From Methylopumilus sp026399645 (GTDB lineage Bacteria; Pseudomonadota; Gammaproteobacteria; Burkholderiales; Methylophilaceae): a stretch of DNA of 64,000 nt. This document shows, piece by piece, positions 45,108 through 53,129 of the stretch. Where the stretch lies: assembly GCF_965184065.1 (NCBI RefSeq), contig NZ_OZ239098.1. One strand, given 5' to 3'. Both the position numbers and the translations under genes were made by a program. Position 1 is the stretch's first letter, and each line of letters opens with the position of its first letter. The notes beneath the pieces were generated by a model, which saw nothing but the letters and a program-made list of their open reading frames with translations, was not told the DNA's origin and did no database searches.

Positions 45108-46127
45108 ATGATTATTGTAATGAGTAACGTTGCAACCGAAGAGCAAATTGAATCGGTCATTAAACGTATAGAAGAAAAGGGGCTTGAAGCTAACGTTTCC
45201 CGTGGCACCGAAAGAACTGTTATCGGCGCAATTGGAGATGAGCGCAGTCTTGATCCTGAGCTCTTAGAGTCTCTTCCTGGTGTTGAGCAAGCACTTCACA
45301 TTGTCAAACCTTATAAAATTGTTGCGCGTGAATGGCATAAAGAAGACACCGTCATCGATATTAAAGGCAATCTCATAGGCGGCAAGCAAATTCAAATTAT
45401 TTCAGGCCCGTGTTCCGTAGAAACACCTGATCAGATGGAAAAATCTGCAAAAGCTGTTAAAGCAGCTGGTGTTAGATTGATGCGCGGTGGTGCATTTAAA
45501 CCTCGCACAAGTCCTTACACATTCCAAGGGACAGGCGTTGAAGGTTTAGAAATGTTTAGAAAAGCTGCAGACAAAGAAGGTTTGCCTATTGTGACCGAGC
45601 TTATGGATGCAAGACAACTTGATACCTTTATGAAATATAAAGTGGATGTGATTCAAATTGGTACTCGCAGCATGCAAAATTTCGAGCTTCTAAAAGAAGT
45701 AGGTAAAGTCAACGTGCCAGTGATTTTAAAACGCGGGATGTCAGCAACGATTTCAGAATGGTTAATGGCTGCAGAATATATTGCAGCAGGCGGCAATCAT
45801 AATATTATTTTCTGCGAGCGTGGTATTCGAACTTTTGAAACTTATTACAGAAATGTATTGGATGTCACAGCTATCCCAGTGCTGAAGAAAGAAACACATC
45901 TTCCTGTTATCGTTGATCCTTCTCATGCAGGTGGAAAAGCATGGATGGTGGCAGCATTATCTAGAGCGGCAATAGCTGCAGGTGCTGATGGTCTCTTAGT
46001 TGAAATGCATCCTAATCCATGCGAAGCATGGTGTGATGCAGATCAAGCCATTAATCCTGAGGAGCTTATTTCACTCATGTGTGAATTAAGAGGTATTGCT
46101 AAAGTGATTGGCCGCGAAATTCTTTAA
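45108..46127 (+). CDS. aroF: 3-deoxy-7-phosphoheptulonate synthase (type I-beta, regulated)
   Basis: 339 residues. First step of the shikimate pathway, from phosphoenolpyruvate and erythrose 4-phosphate. An N-terminal ferredoxin-like regulatory domain (about 1-70, MIIVMSNVATEEQIESVIKRI) precedes the barrel, as in the Thermotoga maritima enzyme; this domain gives tyrosine or phenylalanine feedback. The barrel shows IISGPCSVETPDQM, MRGGAFKPRTSPYTFQG, VIQIGTRSMQNFELL, VILKRGMSATISEWL and PVIVDPSHAGGKAWMV. It follows hisC by 12 bases and a hairpin follows it. Confidence 0.95.
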   Translation: MIIVMSNVATEEQIESVIKRIEEKGLEANVSRGTERTVIGAIGDERSLDPELLESLPGVEQALHIVKPYKIVAREWHKEDTVIDIKGNLIGGKQIQIISGPCSVETPDQMEKSAKAVKAAGVRLMRGGAFKPRTSPYTFQGTGVEGLEMFRKAADKEGLPIVTELMDARQLDTFMKYKVDVIQIGTRSMQNFELLKEVGKVNVPVILKRGMSATISEWLMAAEYIAAGGNHNIIFCERGIRTFETYYRNVLDVTAIPVLKKETHLPVIVDPSHAGGKAWMVAALSRAAIAAGADGLLVEMHPNPCEAWCDADQAINPEELISLMCELRGIAKVIGREIL

Positions 46128-46129
46128 CG

Positions 46130-46157
46130 AACTCATGGATTTCATGAGTTCTATTTA
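46130..46157 (+). terminator. Terminator-like hairpin after aroF
   Basis: AACTCATG (46130-46137) and CATGAGTT (46143-46150) form a perfect 8-pair stem with a 5-base loop, starting 3 bases after the aroF stop and followed by CTATTTAG. The T-run is weak. It probably ends the gyrA-to-aroF transcript before the pqq genes. Confidence 0.6.
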
Positions 46158-46237
46158 GCTAATTTCCACTATGAGATTAGGTGCTTTTCCCTCAGTATCA
46201 TTTCATTATTAAATATTAGTCTCATTGACAAGGTTCT

Positions 46238-47155
46238 ATGCATATACACGTTTTAGGCGCAGGTGCGGGTGGAGGATTTCCTCAGTGGAATTGTAATTGT
46301 CAAAACTGCGACGGTCTTCGAAAAGGCACTATTAAGGCTACAAAACGTACACAGTCTTCTATCTGTGTAAGTTCTGATGGCGTTCATTGGGTACTCTTTA
46401 ATACTTCCCCTGATGTGTTGCAACAAATTCAAGATTTTCCTCCTTTACAACCGGGTCGTGCTATTCGAGATAGTGGTATTTCAGCCATTGTTCTTATTGA
46501 TGCACAAATTGATCACACAACAGGTTTGTTGATGCTTCGTGAGGGCACACAAAAACGTGAACTTTATTCTACTGATATGGTGTATCAAGATCTCACCACA
46601 GGTAATCCACTCTTAAAAATTTTAGATCACTACTGTGGTATAAATCATCACGAAATTCCAACTGATGGTAAAACTTCATTTGAAATACCTAAAATAGAAA
46701 ATCTTACATTCACTGCTGTTGCCTTAAAGAGTGCCGCACCCCCATACTCACCGCATAGAAATAATCCTCATCCAGGTGACACGATTGGCATGTTGATTGA
46801 AGACAAGAAAACACAGAAGCGATTATTTTACGCACCAGGCTTAGGAGAAATTGAACCTCACCTACCACCTTTATTTGAAAAAGCAGACTGTATTATGGTG
46901 GACGGTACTTTCTGGACGAATACAGAAATGATTGATATGGGTTTAATGACAAAGAAAGCGCGAGACATTGGCCATAATCCTCAATCGGGTGAGGGCGGTA
47001 TGATTGAAGTATTGGATCGTTACCCCAAAGCTAAAAAAGTGCTTATTCACATCAATAATACAAACCCAATTTTACGAGAAGATTCAAAAGAGCGTGCAAT
47101 CTTAACTGAGCATGGCATCGAAGTTGCATACGATGGTATGGATATTGTTTTATAA
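46238..47155 (+). CDS. pqqB: PQQ biosynthesis protein PqqB
   Basis: 305 residues, metallo-beta-lactamase fold. PqqB hydroxylates the tyrosine of the cross-linked Glu-Tyr dipeptide in pyrroloquinoline quinone synthesis. Seen: HVLGAGAGGGFPQWNCNCQNCDGLRKG with the clustered cysteines typical of PqqB, INHHEIPTDG, and VDGTFWTNTEMIDMGL. TTGACAAGG stands just before the ATG. It is the first pqq gene; the precursor peptide gene pqqA, normally just upstream, is absent from the 110-base gap. Confidence 0.96.
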   Translation: MHIHVLGAGAGGGFPQWNCNCQNCDGLRKGTIKATKRTQSSICVSSDGVHWVLFNTSPDVLQQIQDFPPLQPGRAIRDSGISAIVLIDAQIDHTTGLLMLREGTQKRELYSTDMVYQDLTTGNPLLKILDHYCGINHHEIPTDGKTSFEIPKIENLTFTAVALKSAAPPYSPHRNNPHPGDTIGMLIEDKKTQKRLFYAPGLGEIEPHLPPLFEKADCIMVDGTFWTNTEMIDMGLMTKKARDIGHNPQSGEGGMIEVLDRYPKAKKVLIHINNTNPILREDSKERAILTEHGIEVAYDGMDIVL

Positions 47156-47170
47156 AAGGATTCGTTAGAC

Positions 47171-47905
47171 ATGGATAAAATTTGGACAAGAGAAGAGTTT
47201 GAAGAAAAGCTTCGTGAGAAGGGCAAGGGATATCATATCTACCATCCTTTCCATGTGATGATGTACGAAGGAAAGCTCACGAAAGAACAACTCCAGAGTT
47301 GGGTATTAAATCGCTTTTATTATCAAATTGGTATTCCACAAAAAGATGCAGCCATTCTTTCTAACTGTCCCGATGTTGAAGTCAGAAAGCAATGGATAGT
47401 GCGTATCACTGATCATGATGGTGTGGATGATGCAGTGGGTGGAATAGAAGCTTGGATTAAATTAGGTGAAGCAGTTGGGTTAACGAGAGAAGATGTCACT
47501 TCTTTAAAGCATGTAAGTCCTGGTGTTCGTTTCGCAGTCGATGCTTATATTAATTTTGCAAAACAAAGACCATGGCAAGAGTCAGTTTGCTCATCACTCA
47601 CTGAGTTATTTGCACCACATATTCACCAACAACGTATCAGCTCATGGCCTGAAGTCTATCCTTGGATTAATGAATCTGGACTCTCATATTTCAAAAAACG
47701 CTTAACGGAAGCAAGGCGCGATGTAGAGCAGGGCTTGTCTGTAACACTTGATTATTTTAGTCAATCTCGTGCAATGCAAGAGCGTGCATTAGACATTCTT
47801 CAATTCAAACTTAATGTGCTATGGGTGATTGCAGATTCCATTATGCTTGCATCTTCAAATATTAAGGTTGAAGATCGCGATTATCTAAGACAGCCTGTAT
47901 TCTAA
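47171..47905 (+). CDS. pqqC: Pyrroloquinoline-quinone synthase PqqC
   Basis: 244 residues, all-helical cofactor-less oxidase. It catalyses the last ring closure and eight-electron oxidation giving PQQ. Characteristic segments are GKGYHIYHPFHVMMYEGKLTKEQLQSWVLNRFYYQ, IPQKDAAILSNCPD, RITDHDG and LTELFAPHIHQQRISSWP. It follows pqqB by 15 bases, and the pqqD ATG lies 2 bases after its stop. Confidence 0.97.
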   Translation: MDKIWTREEFEEKLREKGKGYHIYHPFHVMMYEGKLTKEQLQSWVLNRFYYQIGIPQKDAAILSNCPDVEVRKQWIVRITDHDGVDDAVGGIEAWIKLGEAVGLTREDVTSLKHVSPGVRFAVDAYINFAKQRPWQESVCSSLTELFAPHIHQQRISSWPEVYPWINESGLSYFKKRLTEARRDVEQGLSVTLDYFSQSRAMQERALDILQFKLNVLWVIADSIMLASSNIKVEDRDYLRQPVF

Positions 47906-47907
47906 TC

Positions 47908-48186
47908 ATGACGATTGAACACCAAGATATTTTAAAGATTGCAGCACATCACAGATTCCAGTGGGAAGAAGCTCAGCAGTCACACGTCATTTTATTTCCC
48001 GAGGGCATGGTTAAACTCAATGGAAGTGCGGGTGAAGTTTTAAGTTTGATTGATGGAAAAAACTCAGTCGATCAAATTGTCAATGCTCTAAAAGAAAAAT
48101 TTAAAGATGTCGAAGGTATCGAAAAAGATATTTTATCTATGATTCAATTCGCTTTAGATAAGGCGTGGATTGAGAAAGCTAATTAA
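47908..48186 (+). CDS. pqqD: PqqA-binding chaperone PqqD
   Basis: 92 residues, RiPP recognition element fold. PqqD holds the PqqA peptide and presents it to PqqE. Seen: HHRFQWEEAQQSHVILFPEGMVKLNGSAGEVLSLIDG, then the helical part SVDQIVNALKEKF and a C-terminal FALDKAWIEK. It lies between pqqC and pqqE with 2- and 11-base gaps. Its presence shows that a PqqA peptide must be encoded somewhere in the genome. Confidence 0.95.
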   Translation: MTIEHQDILKIAAHHRFQWEEAQQSHVILFPEGMVKLNGSAGEVLSLIDGKNSVDQIVNALKEKFKDVEGIEKDILSMIQFALDKAWIEKAN

Positions 48187-48197
48187 GGGGAAATACA

Positions 48198-49382
48198 ATG
48201 GCAATACAAAATAATGGTGTAGCAGCATCTGTCACACATACACAACCTTTATGGCTATTAGCTGAAATCACATATCGATGCCCACTCCATTGTGCTTTTT
48301 GTTACAACCCTACTGATTATGATAAACATACACAGAGTGAATTATCGACAGAACAGTGGATTAATGTCTTACGTGATGCAAGAAAATTAGGCGCACTTCA
48401 ACTAGGTATTTCAGGTGGCGAGCCTCTGCTTCGAGATGACATTGAAGAAATTGTGATAGAAGCAAAAAAATTAGGCTACTACAGCAATCTTATTACTTCA
48501 GGTGTCGGCTTAACCGAAAAAAGAATTCAGGCATTCAAAGAGGGCGGATTAGACCATATTCAACTCTCAATGCATGACATTACTGAAGAAATTAATAACT
48601 TCATTACAAACACCAAAACATTTGAATTAAAGAAAAAAGTTGCCGCGATGATTAAGAACCATGGTTATCCTATGGTGCTCAACGTTGTGATCCATCGCTA
48701 TAACATTGGCCATATCAAAGAAATCCTAGAGATGGCTGAAGCTCTAGGCGCTGATTATGTTGAATTAGCTAATACGCAATATTACGGTTGGTCACTTGTG
48801 AATCGTAATCAATTAATGCCTACTAAAGAGCAAATTGATCACGCAGAAAAAGTTACCAATGAATTTAGGGAAAAAGTTGGTAACAAAATGAAAGTTTTTT
48901 TTGTGGTGCCTGATTATTTCTCGGATCGCCCGAAGAAATGTATGAATGGATGGGGAGAGGTCTTTATGATTGTCACTGCCAATGGCGATGTACTTCCTTG
49001 TCATTCAGCACGCGTATTGCCTAATATGGAATTCCCAAATGTTAAAGATAAAGGCCTCATGTGGGCATGGCAAGATTCGCCAGCATTTAATCGATATCGA
49101 GGTGATAGTTGGATGAAAGAGCCTTGCAGAACTTGTCCTGAAAAAGAAAATGATTTAGGCGGTTGCCGCTGCCAAGCATTCCTATTATCAGGTGATGCAG
49201 AGAGTGCTGATCCAGTATGTAGTTTGTCGCCTAATCATCACATCATAGAAAAAGCGATTGAAGATGCTAAAAATCCTGTTCTTCAAGCGCAACCGATTCT
49301 TTTTAGAAATGATAAAAATTCCAAGAAAATTATTTCTGGCGAAGTAAAAGATTTAATTAAAGACTTTCACGCAACACCTTAG
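48198..49382 (+). CDS. pqqE: PqqA peptide cyclase PqqE (radical SAM)
   Basis: 394 residues. It forms the carbon-carbon bond between Glu and Tyr of PqqA. The radical SAM cluster motif is CPLHCAFC (CxxxCxxC) near residue 28, with GISGGEPLLRDD for SAM binding. The C-terminal SPASM region has auxiliary cluster cysteines: LPCHSAR, CRTCPEKENDLGGCRCQAF and DPVCSL. AAGGGGAA is a good ribosome-binding site before the ATG. It is the last gene of the pqqBCDE unit. Confidence 0.97.
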   Translation: MAIQNNGVAASVTHTQPLWLLAEITYRCPLHCAFCYNPTDYDKHTQSELSTEQWINVLRDARKLGALQLGISGGEPLLRDDIEEIVIEAKKLGYYSNLITSGVGLTEKRIQAFKEGGLDHIQLSMHDITEEINNFITNTKTFELKKKVAAMIKNHGYPMVLNVVIHRYNIGHIKEILEMAEALGADYVELANTQYYGWSLVNRNQLMPTKEQIDHAEKVTNEFREKVGNKMKVFFVVPDYFSDRPKKCMNGWGEVFMIVTANGDVLPCHSARVLPNMEFPNVKDKGLMWAWQDSPAFNRYRGDSWMKEPCRTCPEKENDLGGCRCQAFLLSGDAESADPVCSLSPNHHIIEKAIEDAKNPVLQAQPILFRNDKNSKKIISGEVKDLIKDFHATP

Positions 49383-49406
49383 AATCTTTTAGTTTCATCT
49401 TTCCTC

Positions 49407-49412
49407 TATAAT
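49407..49412 (+). promoter_or_regulatory. TATAAT -10 box ahead of the exporter gene
   Basis: A perfect TATAAT ends 9 bases before the ATG at 49422, in the gap after pqqE. Initiation 6-8 bases downstream would leave only about 2-3 bases of leader, so the mRNA may be leaderless. The -35 region is poor. Confidence 0.45.
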
Positions 49413-49421
49413 CATAAAACT

Positions 49422-50597
49422 ATGAACTCATCTCATATGATGCGTGTTTTTGTATTGGCAAGCTTGGCCGCACTAGCGCCATTTGCTATCGATACTTATT
49501 TACCTGCGTTTCATGTCATGACAAATGATTTGGAAACAACACCTCATGCTATTCAGCAAAGCCTTACTTTTTATTTATTGCCCTATGCATTAATGACTTT
49601 ATTTCATGGTGCCATCTCTGATGCGATTGGTCGTATTGATACCATTAAAATTGGCTTAGCTATTTTTATAGTAGGCTCTCTCACGGCTGCTTTTGCAACT
49701 AACATTGAAATATTATGGTTAGGTCGAATTTTGCAAGGTATAGGTGGCGGGGCAGGTAATGTGGTTGCGCGTGCCATGGTGAGAGATTTATTCCAGGGGC
49801 CTGAAGCACAACGTGTTATGGCAACTATACAAATGTTATTTGGTATTGCACCTGCAGTAGCACCTATGATCGGCGGCCTTTTGTTAGGTATTCATTGGCA
49901 TAGTATTTTTATATTCTTGGCAATCTATGCATCTATTTCATTAATTGCCGCAATTAAATATCTTCCTGAAACAATGCCTCAATCAAAACGCGTTTCCTTT
50001 TCTTTCTCAGCAGTCACACATCGATATAAAACTATTTTTTCAGATAAAGAATTTTTGCTGCTTGTCATTGCGCTAGGTGCAAATTTTTCAGGATTCTTTT
50101 TGTATGTTTTATCAAGTCCGATATTTATTGTCGATCATTTAGGGCTTAATTCAACTCAATTTGGTTATCTTTTTATACCTACTGTTACAGGTATGATTTT
50201 TGGCTCTTACTTATCAAAAAAGGCGGCCGGAAATGTATCTCATAAAAAAACAATTCAAATTGCCTATATATGGATGGGTTTAATAGCGACCCTCAACCTT
50301 CTTTTTTGCTCTTTTTTTGAAATGAATCTATTCGTCAATATTGGGTTTGTGGCTCTTTATAACATAGGTATGTCACTGGCTATGCCTATTCTGTCTATAG
50401 CGGCACTTGATCGTTTTGAAAAAATACGAGGCACTGCGTCATCAGGACAAGCTTTTATTCAGATGTTACTTTCAACAGTATCAGCAGGTTTAGTGGTACC
50501 TTTTTTATGGTTTTCACCCCTCGGCCTATCTTTAGGTATGTTCGGCTACTTTATCCTTAGTATTCTCGTGATACGCCAAACAAAATCGTTACGTTAA
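49422..50597 (+). CDS. MFS exporter, Bcr/CflA-like
   Basis: 391 residues, 12 predicted helices. The Bcr/CflA branch of the major facilitator superfamily is suggested by APFAIDTYLPAFHVM, the GAISDAIGRIDTIKIGL loop after helix 2, GRILQGIGGGAGNVVARAMVRDLF and the APAVAPMIGGLLL segment. Members expel antibiotics or small metabolites with proton antiport. It lies between pqqE and the PqqU-like receptor, both on the same strand. A role in exporting PQQ or a related compound is possible but unsupported beyond position. Confidence 0.85.
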   Translation: MNSSHMMRVFVLASLAALAPFAIDTYLPAFHVMTNDLETTPHAIQQSLTFYLLPYALMTLFHGAISDAIGRIDTIKIGLAIFIVGSLTAAFATNIEILWLGRILQGIGGGAGNVVARAMVRDLFQGPEAQRVMATIQMLFGIAPAVAPMIGGLLLGIHWHSIFIFLAIYASISLIAAIKYLPETMPQSKRVSFSFSAVTHRYKTIFSDKEFLLLVIALGANFSGFFLYVLSSPIFIVDHLGLNSTQFGYLFIPTVTGMIFGSYLSKKAAGNVSHKKTIQIAYIWMGLIATLNLLFCSFFEMNLFVNIGFVALYNIGMSLAMPILSIAALDRFEKIRGTASSGQAFIQMLLSTVSAGLVVPFLWFSPLGLSLGMFGYFILSILVIRQTKSLR

Positions 50598-50672
50598 TGG
50601 TTTTACTTAGACTTCTAATTGTCTTTCTCCTGTAATATTTCGCCTTTATTTAATAAATCGGCTCATATAGAT

Positions 50673-52736
50673 ATGAAAATCCGTTTACTTTTACTTTCTT
50701 TGTTCGCATCAACTTCTGCATTTGCAGATGACGTTAGGCAACTTTCGCCAACAGTTGTGACAGCGACGCGTTACGAAACTAATAGTTTTGACCTGCCTTT
50801 GTCCATTGATGCAGTTACTGGAAGTGAGATTAGAGATGCTAGAACAGGTGCTAACTTATCTGAAATTGCACCTAGAATTCCAGGTGTTGTAATTAATTAC
50901 AGATCTACAGCAGCCCAAGAACTTTCAATCTCAACGCGTGGTTTCGGTGCGCGCTCTCAGTTTGGGGTAAAAGGCATTCGAATTTATGCTGACGGTATTC
51001 CGCTCAATAGTGCTGATGGTCAAGGACAAGCAGGCTCTATCAATATAGATACGTTGGGACAAATTGAGTTTTTGCGAGGCCCTTTTTCAGCACTTTATGG
51101 AAATTCGTCTGGCGGCGTTGTTCAAGCATTCACACGTGATGGAGCAAAAGATCCAACAATTACAGTTGGAGCATCTAGTGGCACTTGGAATACCAACAAG
51201 CAATCTATTACCTATGAAGGACAAGCAGGCCCTGTAAATTATATTTTAAATACTTATCAATACGTTTCAGATGGGTATCGTGAGCATAGTCAGCATAGAA
51301 GAGATAATTTTAACGGTAAAATTTCTTATCAATTTAGTCCTGACACGAAATTTACTTTTGTTGGAAATTATATGGATCAACCATATACGAACGATCCAAA
51401 CGCGTTAACACCAGATCAATATAAAGCTAATTCTCGATCAGCTGGAACTGGCGCGATTAGCTCAAATTCAAGACTATACAGAGTGAATAGTTATGGTGGA
51501 GTTATTATTGATCATAATTTATCGGAAAAAGATAGTTTAAGATTCATGGCCTACAGTGGGGAAAGATCTAATCTTCAGTATCTTACTACCAGTGCTGCTG
51601 CCGAAATTAAAAGAGAGACTGAAGGTTTTGACTTTAGATGGACGAGAAAAGATTTGTTTTTGAATAAACCATTAAATCTTACAGCCGGTCTTGCCTACGA
51701 TTCCATGGAGGATATAAGATCTAGATATACTTATTCAGGGACTGGAGTTTATTCTCCTCTTGGAACGAACTCCTCAAATCGACGAGAAAAACAAACAGCA
51801 TTTAACGTAGATCAATATTTGCAGTTATCTTATGAACCAACGGATAGATTTCTAGTTATTGCAGGCTTAAGAAATAGTCGTGTAAGTATTAAAAATAATG
51901 ATTTATTTTTGACTGATGGGATAGATAGTACAGGACAAGTCACTTATTCTAATACAAGCCCTGTTGGTGGACTTACCTTCAAGGTTACCCCAACATTAAA
52001 TGTTTATGCAAATTATGGCAGAGGATTTGAAACTCCAACATTTGCTGAAACTACCTACTCAAATGCTCAAACTGGTGCAGGGCCAAATTTATCAATGGTT
52101 CCTAGTAAATCAAAAAATTATGAAATTGGTTTGAAAGCTTTTGTAACTTCAAATACAAGAGTCAATTTAGCCTTGTTCAAAGTGGATACAAAAAATGAGA
52201 TTATAGTTGTTGATAATAAGTTATCTCAGAATCAATATGACTCTACTGCTAATACAGAAAGAAAAGGTATTGAATTTTCTTTAGATAGTCGATTGCCTTA
52301 TAACTTCAATTTTTATCAGACTTATACGTATTTAGATTCTGAATTTAAAAATTCATTTACAAACACTGTAGGAGGGTTTGTAGCTGCAGGTAATAGGTTG
52401 TCTGGTGTTTATAAGAACACTGCTTATTCAGAGCTTTCATGGAAATATCCGGCTTTTAACTTCTCTTCCGCTATTGAGAATATTTATTATAGCGATGTTA
52501 ACGGATACGATTCAAATGCAGGGGATCGAAAGGCTGAGGCTTTTTCAATCGTTAATCTCAGAGCCAGTCTTAAGCAGTCTTATAATAATTGGAGCTTCAG
52601 CGAGTTTGTAAGAGCGGATAATATATTTGACGAAAAATATGTTGGTAACGTAAGGGTAAATAATTCTGCTACGTTTGAACCTGGTGCACCAAGAAACTAT
52701 ACCGTTGGCATAACTTCTAGCTATACCTTTAAATAA
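50673..52736 (+). CDS. TonB-dependent outer membrane receptor, PqqU/YncD-like
   Basis: 687 residues from the ATG at 50673, which starts a clear signal peptide (KIRLLLLSLFASTSAFA); the frame is open 54 bases further back. A plug domain follows (LSPTVVTATRY ... ISTRGFGARSQFGVKGIRIYADGIP, ADGQGQAGSINIDTLGQIEFLRGPFSALYGNSSGGVV), then a 22-strand barrel ending in the TonB-box-2 motif NYTVGITSSYTFK with terminal aromatics. RGFGxRS, DGIP, DGQGQ, the GRGFETPT region and DNIFDEKYVGNVRVN resemble E. coli YncD, now PqqU, the PQQ uptake receptor. Location beside pqqBCDE supports that. The substrate is still inferred; siderophore receptors are the alternative. Confidence 0.87.
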   Translation: MKIRLLLLSLFASTSAFADDVRQLSPTVVTATRYETNSFDLPLSIDAVTGSEIRDARTGANLSEIAPRIPGVVINYRSTAAQELSISTRGFGARSQFGVKGIRIYADGIPLNSADGQGQAGSINIDTLGQIEFLRGPFSALYGNSSGGVVQAFTRDGAKDPTITVGASSGTWNTNKQSITYEGQAGPVNYILNTYQYVSDGYREHSQHRRDNFNGKISYQFSPDTKFTFVGNYMDQPYTNDPNALTPDQYKANSRSAGTGAISSNSRLYRVNSYGGVIIDHNLSEKDSLRFMAYSGERSNLQYLTTSAAAEIKRETEGFDFRWTRKDLFLNKPLNLTAGLAYDSMEDIRSRYTYSGTGVYSPLGTNSSNRREKQTAFNVDQYLQLSYEPTDRFLVIAGLRNSRVSIKNNDLFLTDGIDSTGQVTYSNTSPVGGLTFKVTPTLNVYANYGRGFETPTFAETTYSNAQTGAGPNLSMVPSKSKNYEIGLKAFVTSNTRVNLALFKVDTKNEIIVVDNKLSQNQYDSTANTERKGIEFSLDSRLPYNFNFYQTYTYLDSEFKNSFTNTVGGFVAAGNRLSGVYKNTAYSELSWKYPAFNFSSAIENIYYSDVNGYDSNAGDRKAEAFSIVNLRASLKQSYNNWSFSEFVRADNIFDEKYVGNVRVNNSATFEPGAPRNYTVGITSSYTFK

Positions 52737-52742
52737 GCAATT

Positions 52743-53066
52743 TTATTTTTCTAGTAAATCTCTTTTATTAGGCTTGCCATTGAAGGAGTCAGCGTCAGGA
52801 AGCGGACCTTTCCTAGAAGAGATTACAGGCCATATTTTAGACATCTCAGCATTGATTTGAATAAAATCTTGCTGATCTGCCGGCACATCATCTTCTGCAA
52901 AAATTGCTTCTGCAGGACACTCTGCAACACATAGCGTGCAGTCGATACATTCATCTGGGTTAATAGCTAAGAAATTAGGACCTTCAACAAAACAATCGAC
53001 AGGGCAAACATCTACGCAGTCGGTATATTTACATTTAATACAATTTTCGGTTACTACATAAGTCAT
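52743..53066 (-). CDS. fdxA: Ferredoxin FdxA (7Fe-8S type)
   Basis: 107 residues, the standard length of Azotobacter-type ferredoxin I. Cluster cysteines are seen in ENCIKCKYTDCVDVCPVDCF and in ECIDCTLCVAECPAEAIF. In this family they bind one 3Fe-4S and one 4Fe-4S cluster. It carries electrons at low potential. It is downstream of cysN on the same strand across 63 bases with AAAGGA before the ATG, so it may be read with the cys genes. It ends 6 bases from the convergent receptor gene. Confidence 0.95.
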   Translation of the reverse strand: MTYVVTENCIKCKYTDCVDVCPVDCFVEGPNFLAINPDECIDCTLCVAECPAEAIFAEDDVPADQQDFIQINAEMSKIWPVISSRKGPLPDADSFNGKPNKRDLLEK

Positions 53067-53129
53067 ATCAGTCCTTTTATTTCTTTAATATAGCGTTATT
53101 TTAATCTATTTTTTTTCTTGATCCAATAA

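Noticed and set aside
46170..46211. 13-codon frame upstream of pqqB as pqqA
   Set aside because: It encodes MRLGAFPSVSFHY, which lacks the Glu-x3-Tyr pair and flanking sequence every PqqA needs.
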